64,000 nucleotides of DNA from Casuarius casuarius (GCA_003342895.1 PTFA01000035.1:2500837-2564836); one strand, 5' to 3'; positions 1-12,924 are shown, counted from the first letter of the stretch. Notes: generated by a model not told the origin, from the letters alone. Numbers and translations: made by a program.

Positions 1-1370
1 TCCTGATCTTGGAGGAGGTCTGTCTCCAGGAGAACTCCATCAATTTGCATTACCCCTCTAATTTTTCGTGCTGCCAAGTGCCCTGTGTTTGGTTGGAAAA
101 CCTGTCGGTCTGACCCTTCTCGTGGTTATGGCATGTGTTGCAAAGAAGGGAAGGAAAGGATCTGCAACAACGTGCAAGCGTGCAGGATATCAGAGCTGAG
201 GGAATGAGGAGTGAAAAAATCAGTATCTTGGCAATCTGTATTTTTTTATTAGAAATAAGATACACAGTGTGCTTTCTCCATGTTTGTTATTGGCTAGTAT
301 TAAGCATACGATGGGAATAAAGAGGGCTGTTTACAAAGTTTAATCAAGACTCAGTGTTGCTTAGTGTAGTTTAGACTGCATTTTAAGATTATTACTGCAA
401 AATGAGCCTTTTTCTTTTTTTTAAGGTGATGATACAGGTATTTGTATGTTTTCTCTTGTGACTTCAACTAAAGAAAAAAGCCATCCAAATGTAACCATGT
501 ATAGAGCTCTCCTGAAAAGAAACCTGAAAAGGTAGTTTAATGGAATGTTTTACTCCATTTATTAACCAAAAAAATAGAAGTCATATGTTTCCATTGGTAA
601 ATATTTTATCGAAAATGCGTTATGTGAAACATTTTACTCACAGTCAAAGAGTGTAGCTGAGCATTTACCTTGTCTTGTCTTGGTGAACCTCAGATGTTTA
701 TCATCCCATTTTTAATATATAAATGCAATTGTGGTCAGTGATAACAATTTGGAGCACCACTGACCTAAGACTCGTGGATTAAAGTATTTCTCCTGAACTG
801 TTGGATAATGCGGTAATTATAAGTGGAAATGGGACTCTGGTCATAAAAGGCCTCTAAAAGTTTTGAAAAGTGACATTTGGGCCCTGGGATAAGCAGGACC
901 CAGAAGGTAAAGCTCTTAGCGGCTGGGGCTCTGCTTCATATTGTGGTTAATTGGAAAAACAAGCGCTGGGGAGCTGGCAGCCGCCTCGCGCACCACCGCC
1001 TGTGGCTTGGGACACCAGCAGCACTCGAGGCAGAACAGCCTCGGTCCGACTCGTGTTTCACCCCGATGCCTTACTCTCCCGTATCGCTGCTGCCATGTCT
1101 CCACGCCCTCTCTGGGACGCGGACTCCCAGGAATTCAGGGTCCCTCCTAGAAGCTCTTCTCTCTGCTCCGGCTGACCGCCTTGCTTGTCCTGAAAAAACG
1201 CTCTACGGAATTGAGCAGGATCTTGTGGGAAATGAATGGGATCATTAATGGCTCCAGTATTGCGTTTCAACCAAGAACTTTGCGGTCCTATATCTAGGTT
1301 AGCAGTTAATTTAATTTGGGTAGATGTTTGTCCTCAGAACAGCTCGTTTCTCCTCAAAAGAAGTTCTCCA

Positions 1371-1403
1371 TTCTTCTTCTTCTTCTTCTTTTTTTTTTTT
1401 TTT
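1371..1403. repeat. (TTC)n microsatellite running into poly-T
   Basis: About six to seven TTC units pass directly into a T run of about 14 bases. The tract is all pyrimidine on the plus strand. It is a simple repeat that is likely length-polymorphic. Confidence 0.9.
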
Positions 1404-1811
1404 AACTCTGAAGGAGCGCCATTCCAATCCTTGAGTATGAGAGCTGACACAGGAGCATTGTTCAACAGATAACATTTGGCTAATCTGAAATTCCAAAATA
1501 AGTCAAATAGGTCTGAGAGAAGGTCAGATTTCAGTTTCTTCTTGTGTTTATATAAAGAACAGATTGTATTTCTTTCAGTCAGCTAAGATTTTGCTTTGAA
1601 TGTAGTACTGGCATAATTCATAAAATGACAATGTTTTCCCGAGTCTTCATTTGAATTTATCCTTTGGACATTTTGGTATTTTTTTTCCATTTTGCCCCTC
1701 ACATCATTTTGCTCCCTATTAAACAAAGTCGCAGTGTGACATAAGCATAATAAACTTTAGATCTTAAAACCTACTTTCATGAAAAAAAACCTGACCATCC
1801 AGACTGAAGAG

Positions 1812-1827
1812 AAAAAAAAAAAAAAAA
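1812..1827. repeat. Poly-A run of about 16 bases
   Basis: This is an uninterrupted A tract. I see no 3' end of a retroelement directly upstream, so it is probably a simple mononucleotide repeat rather than an insertion tail. Confidence 0.85.
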
Positions 1828-2099
1828 GAAAAATCAATGCTATTCCAGCCAACAACGTATGAGCCATGGCATGTGCAAGTTAGTTTTTGCTTTACTGCAT
1901 ACCGAAGAGGTTTTCTTTGTGAACAATTTAGGAGCTTTAAGTTGCAAGGCTGTCTTACAACCAAACTGTGAAGGGGGTGCTGCATATGTATGCATGCGTG
2001 TATATGCCTATGCATCCTTTTAATATGTTTTCAGGTACATGATGTACTTGGGGAAGATGCTGGGAGCGAGCAGGCAGATCACTCTGTAGCAGTTTGGCC

Positions 2100-2640
2100 A
2101 AGGAGTCCCGGACCTGGTGGGTTGGCGCTGTGAAAACCTGCTGCAGACGGGACCCTCAGGAAAAGCGAGGGGTAACGCAGCACCCCGGCTTTCGCCTGCC
2201 CCGGTTCCTGCCCTGCGCTGGAAGCAAGGCGGGAGGTTGCGTGGATATTCAGTGAAGCAGAGGCGGTGCTGGCTGCTGTGGGGTCCGATGTACGGACAGC
2301 TTGAAGCAATAGCTGTCAGACCTGTGAACTGCCCTGCTCCATCTTAGTCAAGGCCTGAGCGCCTCCTGCAACACTCCCGCCTGGGAATGCAGCCTTTTCC
2401 AAGGGATCGCGCAGCCCAGCCTTGTCGTGGTGGCATTTTCCCTTTGGCTGCAGACTTTCGCTCACCCTGCACCGCAGGGGACGGCTCGTGGCTGCCTCTT
2501 CGGCCACCCTTCCCCTCGAGGAGCAGTGTCCGAGGGGCCGGCAGTGCTGTCCCACCGCACTGCTCTCGGGAAGCTCAGCGCCGAGCCGGGGGGATGAGCC
2601 CTGGGGAACAGGGGCACGCTCCTGTTTTCCCTGCTAGCTG
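2100..2640. promoter_or_regulatory. CpG-rich patch, possible CpG island
   Basis: GC content rises sharply here and CpG dinucleotides are frequent. By eye there are about 11 in the first 150 bases and a similar density around 2455-2600, while the flanks have almost none. Unmethylated CpG-dense DNA in vertebrates often marks promoters or enhancers. No convincing first exon or open frame accompanies it; the overlapping frames on both strands (for example 2387-2719 plus and 2462-2728 minus) look like frames kept open by high GC. It could be a promoter of a non-coding RNA, an orphan CpG island, or ordinary GC-rich DNA. Confidence 0.4.
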
Positions 2641-5600
2641 CATGGAGAGCACTAAGTGGTTTGGGCACCTCGCTTGTGCGCAATGCCAGGTTGGCAGGGA
2701 TTTTACGGGGATAAAGTGACAGCAGCAAGGGTCATGGGCCGAAACACGGTGGGATTGCATACAGCTCTTAGGTCGGCTGGGAAGAGGGCTGGAAGTGCTC
2801 TTAAGATATCTCCTCCCCATCCCCAGCAGGATCACTTACACCTCATATGTTCTTGGAAGATGTTTGTTTAACTTGTCTTTAAATCCTCCGGTGCTGGAGG
2901 TTGAAAAGCTTCCTTGAGCAACGTCTTCCATGTCTGTCTCTCCTCACTGTTAAAATGCTTTTTTTAGCAAATAATGTCACCGTTGCTGAAGTGACAGCCC
3001 ATCATTTTGTGTCTAATCTGCAATGGATACAGAGCAGAGTTTGTCCTGTTCCTTTGGCAACCAGCGTTTGCAGGAGGCCGCGTCTCCCCTTGGTCATCGC
3101 TGCTGTGACTAGTTCTCTGACCTTGCTGGCCACATGGCTCCGTCTCTTTGCCTGCATCTGGGCTTGCTCGAAGGGAGCTGCTAGCTGATCCACGTGTCCT
3201 ACCCATGCTGGGCTGAAGGAAGAAATTACATAAGCTAAAAAAGTGCTCACAAGCTGTTGGTAGCTGTTCTAGTTGCACAGCAGGATAACATCCGCTCAGG
3301 ATAGCTCCAGAAGGTTTGTCCTACTCATTGGAAATTTCATCCCTTCTGGATTTTGCATTTTCTTTGTCAGTGTTTTGGACTGCAGCCCCCACACTCAAAC
3401 CAGGAAAGCAACAGTGCAAATTCAATCTGTGCTTTCTAGGGACGAGCCTCTATTCTTGTTCTAGAAGGACTGGAATTGCCCATTTCAGATGCGAGGTTCA
3501 TATACTACGATCTTCATGCTACAAAGTACACCCAGGAGGCTTCTGGGTGCCAGTACCTAAAACTGACATGCCCGGGCCTAGCAGCATGATTTGGAGAAGT
3601 CTAGTTAGGTGACAAACACCTCAGGCAGGCAAAGGAGAGAGTTAGGCATGGCCCGAGCTGTCCAAGCCCCACCGCCCTAGGCCAGAGCCACGAGCCAGAG
3701 CCTGGCATTTGCTCCTGAGTAACGTCTGCCAAGCAGTGCTTGCTCTCCTTAAAATACAGTGATGGGAGGAGACCGTGGTAGCACCTAAGTGACGGGAGCA
3801 TCCGTGCGGATGAGATGCTTCCTTGTCTAACCGCAGCTGCACCAGCCCTTGGGTGGGAGCTGGGGGCCCAGGGTCCAAGGCGAGAGCAGCAAACATCCAG
3901 GGCCAAATGAGCCTCTGCTCCCAGTATGGCTTCATGCAGCATGATCTTTCTGGATGATCTTGGATCAGGCACTCGAACTCCACCCCTGTCACACTGAAGC
4001 TATTAAAAGTTGCCTCCTTGGGCTTTGTCCTGCTTTTACTACCAGCCTGCTCACTTACTCATGTCACCAAAAGATATTTAAAACCAACATTTTACCCTTT
4101 CCTCTCTATTTTGAGAAAAAATGTAGTGCTAATTGTGTTTTACTCTTAGATTAAATCCATTTTCTAATTGGTCAAGTTCTGTGAGAATTGAGCAAGAATA
4201 AGTGACAAAAGTTTTGAACTAAAAATATCTTTAACACTCCCATGGAGAGGTGGTGCTTCTTTGATGCAATGAGGGATGAAACTAGAAAATATTGTAGCTG
4301 CATAGTGGAATAGTCTATCCATGGAAAACTCAGTTACTATGAGATGCCATAGGACAAGGAACTGTGCTTTAAATATGTTTGTGCAAGACTGCGCAGCCTT
4401 GAGGAACACTCACTGCAGCCCCTGTTCATCAGCTGCAGCGAGGCCACAGAAGTGTTTTGCCGGACCAGGAGTTGTGCAAGAGCCAAGATGTGCACAGCAA
4501 CGATTGCGCGGCAGTGAGCGCAAAAGGGAGAGCTGGCATCGCCCTCAGTGGTGGTGAGGAGCGGGGAGAGCCCCCGGAGGAGCAGGATGTGCGCTCTGCG
4601 TGATTCTCCAGGGCAGCCCTAGGGCAGACTGTTGCAGTCAGCGATCTGGCCAGGGGTCATGAAGGCATGAATCACCATGACAAGGTCAGTGTCTGGGAAA
4701 AAACCCCCCAAAAAACTCTTAAAAAAAGTTTGCAACTGTCAAATAGTTTGGGGATGAAAAAGCCACTGCTGACGGCTGCTGAAACCCAGTCTTTTAAACA
4801 CAGTGATGATCTTGAATCCCTAGAATTTTAAACTAATTAAAATAAAACTGAATGGAATTAATATAAACACAGCCTCAAACCAGGCAGAGGAGAAACAAAA
4901 CCCCGTGCAGGCGTATCTGATGAATATTATGGAATGTAAGTGCCATTCAATTTTCTGGAATACCACATTATTTTTTATTCTGATGTTAATAGGAAAATAT
5001 TTTACAGACTCTCTCAATAGGTTATGTTGGATTTGATTCCCGTGTCTCCTTTTGCAATAATGCTAATGGCAAAAGAAATGCACATCAATGTTGTTTTAGC
5101 TGCAGTAGAAATACCAAGGAACTCGGACCTACACTGCACACTATCACCTCGTCAACTGGTAAATTACTAAATCAGAATTTTATGAAATTACTCAATCAAT
5201 ATTTGTGCAGATGGCTTCCAGGAAAAAGCACTTCTGTGTCTGTTTAACTCCAGTGTATAACAGATGGCTAGAGACAAGCCATTTCTTTTCAAACAGGCTC
5301 ATATTAACATTTTAGGATACCTTTCTTTAGATGCTTATTAGTTCTGGTAAGCCAGCCATTAAATCTTGCCTTACGTATTACATTTTAAATAAAATTCAGT
5401 CATATACAAAGCCTTCAAGCAATGTTATGTTACTTACAAAGAAAATAAGTGCAAACCATCCCTTCAGATTTGTATTTTGTTTTAGCCTCTAGTGTTCAGA
5501 TGTTAGAAGTTAGTTATTTGTCTGCACTTTTACTGCAATTCTGTAACGAATCACACATAAGACCAGTTCAGCTATTATTGCTAATTGACAGACGTGTCTT

Positions 5601-6189
5601 TTTCTTATTCTCCTCTTCTTCTTTTTAATCTAAATGCTAGTCATGCTCTAGGCAGTTCCGTAGATCTCAAAATGAACCAATAAAAAGGAAATAACACTTA
5701 ATTCTGCAGATTATTACTTGGGGGGGGGGGCAAACTTTAATCGCTGCTGGAGGTAGCAGGGCGATGAATACCTGACGGGTGACCCTGCCTGGGGGCTTTT
5801 CCCTCTTGGGGTCACCAGCAACGTCACAACGCATGCAGCCCCCCGTCCTTACCAGCTTGGAGGGATGTGAGCAAACCTCTGTGTCTGCGGGTTTTGCCCG
5901 GAGCCCTGCTCCCTTAACTTCAGCACGCTGTGGCAAAGCTGTCCACACGTGGCAATTCAGAAGAAGGTGGGAGTCTACCAGAGCCCCAAAAGCACACCTG
6001 GTCCTCATGTATGACTTGGTCATTTGTGGGCCTTTTGCACCAAGAGAAGTGGGGTAGGCCCTGGGATCTGAAAAACATGCTTGCTATTTGACCTGAACTG
6101 TTTCCAGGAGGCTCGGGGTCTTTTGCTTCTAACTACGCAGACTTATTTCTCTAAAAATGTTTTCTCTTCTGTGCTTTCCAGCCTCCCAG
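2641..6189. other. Single-copy non-coding DNA, no gene seen
   Basis: No recognisable exon or RNA gene was found. 3600-3960 is moderately GC-rich and has two overlapping minus-strand frames of 116 and 123 codons (3642-3992 and 3601-3972) in different registers, neither with a recognisable domain. 4800-5680 is AT-rich. A G11 run at 5720-5730 is listed separately. I recognise no transposon. Confidence 0.65.
5720..5730 (+). repeat. G11 homopolymer
   Basis: An uninterrupted run of eleven G sits in AT-rich DNA. It is a mononucleotide repeat and a difficult site for sequencing, so its exact length is uncertain. Confidence 0.85.
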
Positions 6190-6745
6190 GGCAAAGTTCT
6201 GATTAGCCAAGATTACTTACACAGAAGTGTTAATTTTTAAGTGACAAAATGTAATTGTCTGTTGTTTCACACTTGATTCTGAAATGTTGTGACCACAACA
6301 GGAAAAACAGGACAATACATGTCGGAAATTAATGACAGTCAGCAAATGTAAATACAGTTTTCTAGCATATCCCCAAGCACTGCATTATCTGACTACAGTG
6401 ACTTTTAGATGAGTCCTTAATCTGAATGCATCTTTGTTGGAGTTTATACATTAACTGCACACTTTGCTGAGTTTTGCTATGCAAGAATAACATTACCGGA
6501 TGTATATTCTACTTTCTGATATGATCCTGAAAACAATTATGTAGGGATTTAACATTCATTTAAAAGCCTTAACTTTGTGATAATGAGTTGCTTGTCAGAA
6601 AACGTTTATGATAGGACCTAGTACGACTTACTGTCCATTGAAGAACTACCATTAATCCCAGAACAGCTGGCATTTTTCACTCTCGTTACATCCACTGCAG
6701 TTAAAACATTAATGAGTGATGAACAACTTCTCTTCAAGATCCATT
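6190..6745. promoter_or_regulatory. Candidate conserved non-coding element
   Basis: This is a 550-base block of AT-rich, non-repetitive sequence without simple-repeat drift. It contains several homeodomain-type TAAT cores, including two ATTAATG-type sites (near 6327 and 6710), and an E-box of CAGCTG type near 6665. There is no open frame of note. Vertebrate developmental enhancers often look like this. The call is an inference from texture and motif content only; conservation cannot be seen in one sequence. Confidence 0.3.
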
Positions 6746-8619
6746 CTGTCACTTCTGTGTTTTGCTTTTCTTGTGAGAGAGGGGTGCACCAAAGTGCTTT
6801 TGAAGTATTATTACAGCCTCACAGAGGGGGTGAAGAGCAGTTTCGCTGAACTTCTCAGAACAGTCTTGCTATTCATGCACGCCGCTGCCTAGAATTAAGA
6901 TGCTCAGTCTAGGGGCTCAAAGGCTGATGTTGCAACCAGAGATGCCTGTGCAAAGAAAAGGCCAGTCCAAAGATTTTTGGTTTGTTTTGGATTGATGAAA
7001 AGGCTGAGAGACAGAAGCTCTCTTAAGCAATGGATAGTTTCACAAGCATTTCTCATCAGCCACAGTGGGAAATGATAACAGTGGAATTCTCCAGATAAGA
7101 TCAATTTTGGCATTATTTCACATCATAAAAATTCTCGCAGAATCTCCTGGTTATCTCAGTGTCATCCTAGCTAGATTAAACAAGCCAAATCCTCACTGAG
7201 GTGCACAAAGCAAATTTCTCCACCAAACTCCATGCAGGATACCCCTCTCCCTAGTGAACATCACCTGTGAACTTTCATACCTGCATAGCGTTTGGGGCTC
7301 TCTCCTTATTCTTCGTTCCTCTTCATCTCCCTTCTTGCTACTGTCTCTGTGTCTGGAGAAGAACTAAGGGACTTGATAAAGATTTAAGTGCTAAGGTTTT
7401 CTACCAATTACTCTAAAACACCCTCAAATTTAAGGGAGAACAATTTCTATGTAAGTGTTTGGAATCATCTTACATAATTCTCTACTTGGGTACTTTTCTT
7501 TATGAGTGTGTAGTATGTTTCATCTAAACTCTGAGGTTACTTTGGCGATAATGACCTAAGGATACAAGTGAGACAAGATTCGCAGGGGTGCATTTCTCTA
7601 AAAAGTTTACTATCTCTCTCTACAAACATTGCTGCCTCTGTAGAAATGTTATTACTCTCTGCTGAACTCCACTGAATGAGAGCTCATCTCATCTCACTCT
7701 GACCCAGACAGAAGACAAGACTTATTAAGCCAATTGGGCTTAATGGATTCGATGAAGAGGAACCTTATACTATGGATATGGCAATAACGGCACCATATAC
7801 ACTGCAAGCACATCACCGTTTTGCTTGGCCCAGGGAAGCTGGATTCTGAGTTTTTTTTCATTTATTTAATCAAGAATTGTCTTTTAGAATAGCATACTTG
7901 TACCACTAGTCTCTCTCTTCTTTTTCATAGTCTGTCTTTGAATGAGTTGGTATGCAGAAAAACTGTTTAACATAATGGGTGTTTGCAAACTACATGAGCT
8001 GCAGATTTATTTTCAAATACCCACTGAGAAAAGGCTTTTATAATACCACTCCATGGAGCTTACATAGCTCCATATAAATATTTATATATGGCCTATATTT
8101 TAAAAAGCCTTATCCTTGTGCCCCAGAATCTTTCCAAACAAACTGAAGTTAATACCTTTACAGAAATGGCCTGTTTCAGCAGAAGTTCAACCACGTTCCT
8201 GTTTAATCGCTTAGGGCACAACGGCGCTTTGTAGGCACGTCCCCACGAGGAGCAGCCCTGCCCCGCAGGGCCTGCCTGCTACAAAGCTCCCCAGATTTCT
8301 ATATCCTGCTCACAGAATAATTGCAACTGGACCTTTTTCTGTGTGAGCAACTTATTTTCCCTCTGAGGCTGCACCAGTTCCTTTGGCAGCGTTCATGGGG
8401 ATTGCGCAGAGCCAACACTCAGCTGCCTTGCTCCTAGGTGAGCAGGAAGGCAATTTCTGCATCTCAGCTTGCTCTCTCAGTAGGCTGCAGGAAGGGAGGA
8501 GCAAGCCCCCTACTCTGTTTCTGCACTGGCAACGTACCCAGGATCGGGGCTAGGTGGGATCTCTTCTAAGACAGGTTTAATGAGTGTAAGGGTCAATTTA
8601 TGGCCATTCCTCCATGTCC
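6746..8619. other. Single-copy non-coding DNA, no gene seen
   Basis: Only short frames occur; the longest is 69 codons at 6904-7113 on the minus strand, with no recognisable family. Near 8053-8090 there is a small inverted repeat (ATGGAGCT and AGCTCCAT, 5-base loop), followed by a 16-base AT palindrome. No mobile element was recognised. Confidence 0.65.
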
Positions 8620-8860
8620 TTTACTTTCTTTCTTTTTCTTTTTTAGCAACGCTTTGAAAAGGCAGCTGGAAGATTATTGTCCCATAGAACATTATTAAAG
8701 TCTAATGGAAGTGTTCATGTAGTATCAGCAAACTGGATATTTTATATAACTGTTGCTTTTTCATCATATGGCATATTATTAAAGATGTTTTAAATCCAGT
8801 TGTGGATCCCATTTTACCAGTGGTATTAACAAAGATGCTTGCCTATCCAAGCAAAGCAGC
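8620..8860. promoter_or_regulatory. Candidate conserved non-coding element
   Basis: The block is AT-rich and non-repetitive, starting after a pyrimidine-rich stretch at 8620-8645. It has repeated TATTAAAG-like segments (near 8692 and 8775) and no coding frame. The call rests on sequence texture alone. It could equally be neutral AT-rich DNA. Confidence 0.22.
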
Positions 8861-9839
8861 CTTATGCATCAGTCTATTGAGGAGACATTTACTGTGCACA
8901 AGGTACCTCCTGGGTTGAAATCTGAATTTAGAAGTCGATTTCCTTTAAGCCCAGGGAATTTCTCAGTTGCCTTTTTCAGAGTTTTTATGGCGTTTTGTGC
9001 TACTAGAGAAGCATTAACGGGCCACTCAGGGCTGAGTGAGGAGAAAAGTAAAAGGAGGAAAGTGACCGTTTCCAAACCTTCATGCCATCATCCCAAGGAG
9101 AGTTAGAGGAATAAAGGCTGTTTGTATGAGCGGGGCTGCGCAGGACTCTGCATCGTGTGCCGAGGCGGCTATGAACGTTATCCTCCAGGGCCTACTGCGC
9201 AAACGGCATGACTAAACTGTGCTGCTGGCTCCTTTATCTCAAACCACAGATCCTTGCATTTTAGGGGAAGACAGTCTGAATTCTTTTCCAGTTCAACCAC
9301 TGTCAGTTAAAAACGCAGCTCTGTGTATTAGCACAAACAGAATCACCACTGCTGAGAGGCCATGGCGACTCCATATCCTTCTTGTCTCAGGTGCTTGCTC
9401 CACTGCCTGTTCATGCATGGAATCAGCAGACACAAGCTCACGACGATGAGCTGAAGACAGTCTTGTTTTCGGTGCATCGCAACCCATTACGTCATCGGGA
9501 TTGGGATTCTCAAACCGCTCACACCAGTAAGAACAAGAGTGTATTTTATTGCCTTGATGAGCAAAGGCAGCCCTCTGGATGAGGGAACTTGCAGGTGGCT
9601 CCACAACGAACAAGAACTTTAGTCTTAGCATTAAGCCCTGCACAGCTGGGACCCCATAAACTCCTTCCCCTGAGCTGGGATTAATAGTGATTCATGTCTG
9701 TGTGTACACTGTTAACGTATGTGAGTAGTTTTTACTGAAGCTTAAAGGAAATATGTGCCAAATTACACACAAGCTATGAGCTGTGATTCACTGATGGTCA
9801 CTTTATAAAAGTTTATAATGAGATAAATGAGAAAAAAAC
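8861..9839. other. Single-copy non-coding DNA, no gene seen
   Basis: Opposed frames overlap here, for example 8864-9106 plus and 8869-9075 minus, then 9219-9449 plus and 9293-9643 minus (116 codons). None has recognisable domains and no frame is favoured over another. No repeat family was recognised. Confidence 0.6.
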
Positions 9840-10130
9840 CTGTTTCCTTTAATTAATATGGTGTAGTGCAGAAAGCTCATTAAATTGAGAAATGATCAGA
9901 TACGTGGAATGTGTGAAAATGCATGCAGATAAAGGAAAGTCTCCTCTTGGTGCCATTAAGACATTTCTATTTCCTGATCTCCTAGCCTTAGGCCCTGTTT
10001 TTAGGCAGATGCATTTATCCAAGGTTAAGCAGATGATAGAATATGGCTTTGCACTGCGGTTTGCTAAATGGGCTGTCACCCATTCTGCTAGAAATGCTGT
10101 GTTGTGCACTACTCAGGAGGGCACCTAAAG
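9840..10130. promoter_or_regulatory. Candidate conserved non-coding element
   Basis: This is a non-repetitive block with TTTAATTAATAT near its left end, several TAAT cores and a TGCATGCA-like stretch near 9918. A 78-codon plus-strand frame (9892-10128) and an 86-codon minus-strand frame (9849-10109) fully overlap. Neither resembles a known protein, so a regulatory reading is preferred over a coding one. The evidence is texture and motif content only. Confidence 0.25.
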
Positions 10131-11439
10131 CATCCTCACTGATCTCTTAGCCTGTTGAACTCAAAATGACATGCTAACCCCACTAAATCACTACAGGTTC
10201 CCCATCCTTTTTGAGGAAATCTGTGGGGAAAGAAAATCCAGCTTAGTCTGTCTTTGCAAACCAGTATCATAATTCTGAGCTGCAGTCTGTCGGAGTCCAG
10301 CTACCCTACCTTGGAAAAGCGTTCCTCAGGAAAGCTTGCTTACTTCTCTTTAAGCACCATATAGTGTTGTATATTGCCTAGAGCCTCTTGAAAACTAGAA
10401 TTTCTGTCCCATAGAAACTTCCAATGCTATGTTTGTTTTTGTTTCTTCCGATTAGAATGAACTTTCCAAGTGTCAATTTTCCACAGAATGGAAAATTCTG
10501 AAGAGAAACTGGGTTAAAAAAACTCAGAGTAGCCCATGACACTGTCACTACGTACTCCACAGAAATTAGCAGCTCTGATACAGCTTTAAGCATAGCTTTA
10601 GATAGAGCCCCAAACAAAAGACCGGTGGCAGGAGACAGGAGTCCCGTGTACCCTCGATCACACCCAGCTTCGTCGCAGCAACATTTTAGCTGCAGCAGGC
10701 ACAGCCGCTACCTCCACTGCAGAGCCAGGACGTCAGGATCCGCAGTAACTGAGTAGATTGGGCAGACGATGGTATTTATGACAAAGCTACGTTTTGGAGC
10801 AAGTGCTGAGGAGTGCAATGTCTGAAGTTCATCTGGTATGCGCCTTCATCTTTCCCTTTCTTAGCCACAAAGTAAGTGATGACTGTAATGTTTGTCTTTA
10901 TAAAGTGAGTAGGAGTTATATTGGCTATACTGTTACCTGGCAGTCTTAATGGCACAACGCTCACGATTAATAAGGAACAATTATCTTGCAATTCACTTCA
11001 TAGAATGAAATGGGAAATTTCGGTAGCAATAACCAAAGAAAATGTTGGCAGTGGGTGCTGTCTTTGGGCTATTTTTGCCTAACCAGACTACTGTGAGGAG
11101 ATTTTTTAAATGGTTCAAGCATATAAATATTCAAAATGATGGCAATATATTTTATTAAAAACAGTGTGTTGCTTGGTAAGGAAGAAGGAAATAATGGCTC
11201 AAGGGTCTAGGAATGGAAGATGGAACCGTTTATGTCTAAGTCACTTTTCCACATCCAGCCAAGGTCAGCAGTAAACACGAATCGTATCGTTACCAGCTGG
11301 TGGCCCAGAGAATGAGAAATAAATTGATAGTAGGAGTCCGGTTTCCATTAACAGAGACAAATATCATAAAAACAGAACCAGAAGTGGAACTAATTGACAC
11401 TGCTGTTGGCTCTACCTGGGAAGTTAAGGACAGAGCCGT
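10131..11439. other. Single-copy non-coding DNA, no gene seen
   Basis: No frame exceeds 80 codons and none is recognisable. No transposon or simple repeat of note was seen. Composition is near the window average, with short AT-rich segments around 11100-11160. Confidence 0.65.
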
Positions 11440-11725
11440 GGTGGAAACTTGACCACCTTCTCGGTGCTGCGGGTGGTCCTGCGAGAGCCAAGGTGGAGGC
11501 TGTCAGGAAACATGCTCTGCCCTCCCCGGCGCTACGATCGTGGTGTGCTTAACTCTGCGCCCTCCTCCTCAGGGGCAACATGCCCCACGTCTTTCATGGG
11601 TGCAGCAGAGACACCAGAGACCAGACACCCGAGACCTCTTCCCGGAGGGAGAAGGAGGCCACCCCTCACTTTCCTGCCTTCTCTCAGAATTACGTGCACT
11701 AACAGCAAACACCCAAGACTAACAG
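11440..11725. other. Locally GC-rich segment with moderate CpG
   Basis: Two overlapping plus-strand frames (11449-11751 and 11540-11722) are open in different registers. That is expected for GC-rich DNA with few stops and does not indicate a gene. CpG is raised around 11455-11545 but the patch is too small to call an island with confidence. No splice-bounded exon is evident. Confidence 0.4.
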
Positions 11726-12924
11726 ATTTTCTCTGGCATTTACATAAGTAATCGCCTCTCTGTCCATCTTCCTTTAATTATATATCTGCTTGAACTAGTA
11801 ATATTTTAAATTATAATATGTGAGTTCGGACTGAGGTGGCGGTTGATGGTTATTATTATTCTTATTTGTTTCTTTTTGATTTTATGGGTATAACTAATTT
11901 ATCTATCTATAATATTTTAAAAACACAATCAAATATCATTTTAATTTGAAGCCAAAAAATACAGACTCATAATATATGAAGGCTTAAAAAATGATGACTT
12001 TTTAAAAATACCACAAAGAGAACGTCAATTTAGCATAATTACATTAAAGAACAATCCCTGGAGAGGGAGAGAAATAAAAAAAGAGTAAAAATCTGCCAAA
12101 ATTAAAACGACTCCATGGGTCAGTGGTCTCTTGATTACAGCATGCACATTATGATATGCATGTGTATATATAAGCACATACATGCTTGTACATAATCATA
12201 TATAAGCCAGCATGCTTTAACACTTAGTTCCAAATTTATACTTTACAAAATGGTCCTTTCATAGCTATTAAGAGACCATGAGATCCAGAACTACAAAAGG
12301 AAGTTGTTGTTTTTTTTCTCATATGACAGGCCAAATATTGCCTTTCTTGACATTAATATCTGGAAATTTGTTACACAAGTGAGGTAGGGGGAAAAAATTA
12401 ATAAATGGGACCCATTAAAGGTTTTGCCAGAAAAAACTTACTAGATTTGGCAAGGACACTGATTTAATCAACATTTTTTCTTATTGAAAGCAAATGTTCA
12501 AGTACAGTAAATTTGAACTGGCTAACTACAGAGTTTCAAAAAGCAGAAAATAAACCTGTATAAATCTGTATATACTAAATCTTAAATGGAGATAGCTCTG
12601 TCTGAGTATTTTATGGAAGAAACTGGGAGAAAGAGAAATAAGGAAAAAGGAAGAGGACAACTTTGATGTCTATGGAAAGATGCTCTCTGAAGAACGAAAC
12701 AGTAACTCTCCTTTTTGTTTCTCAGATGTTAGGATGTTTTATGGAAGTCGGGCTATGCTGCATGGCTAAAGCTATTTTGAATTGCTTTTCTAACCCTGAC
12801 ATATTTGGTTTTATAAAAGGTTTCCCTTCAAGAGCTGCAAACATCTTCTGAACAATGTTTACTGCGGCAACCAGTCCGTATGGAAATACAAAGAGCTGTC
12901 GAAAGATGCTTTGTGAAGAGAGGG
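11726..12924. other. AT-rich non-coding DNA, possibly regulatory in part
   Basis: 11800-12250 is strongly AT-rich. 11930-12060 contains TAAT-type cores in non-repetitive sequence that could belong to a conserved element. 12150-12200 is TA/CA-rich simple-like sequence. No gene was found. The 117-codon minus-strand frame at 12722-13075 runs into the CpG cluster and has no recognisable domain. Confidence 0.55.

Larger units (their letters stand above)
1..2039. other. AT-rich non-coding DNA, no gene seen
   Basis: Both strands contain only short open frames. The longest, at 877-1248 on the plus strand, is 123 codons, has no domain I recognise, and is overlapped on the minus strand by equally plausible frames. 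I see no splice-flanked exon, RNA gene or recent transposon. Two simple-sequence tracts (1371-1403 and 1812-1827) are listed separately. The stretch could be intergenic or intronic. Confidence 0.7.
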
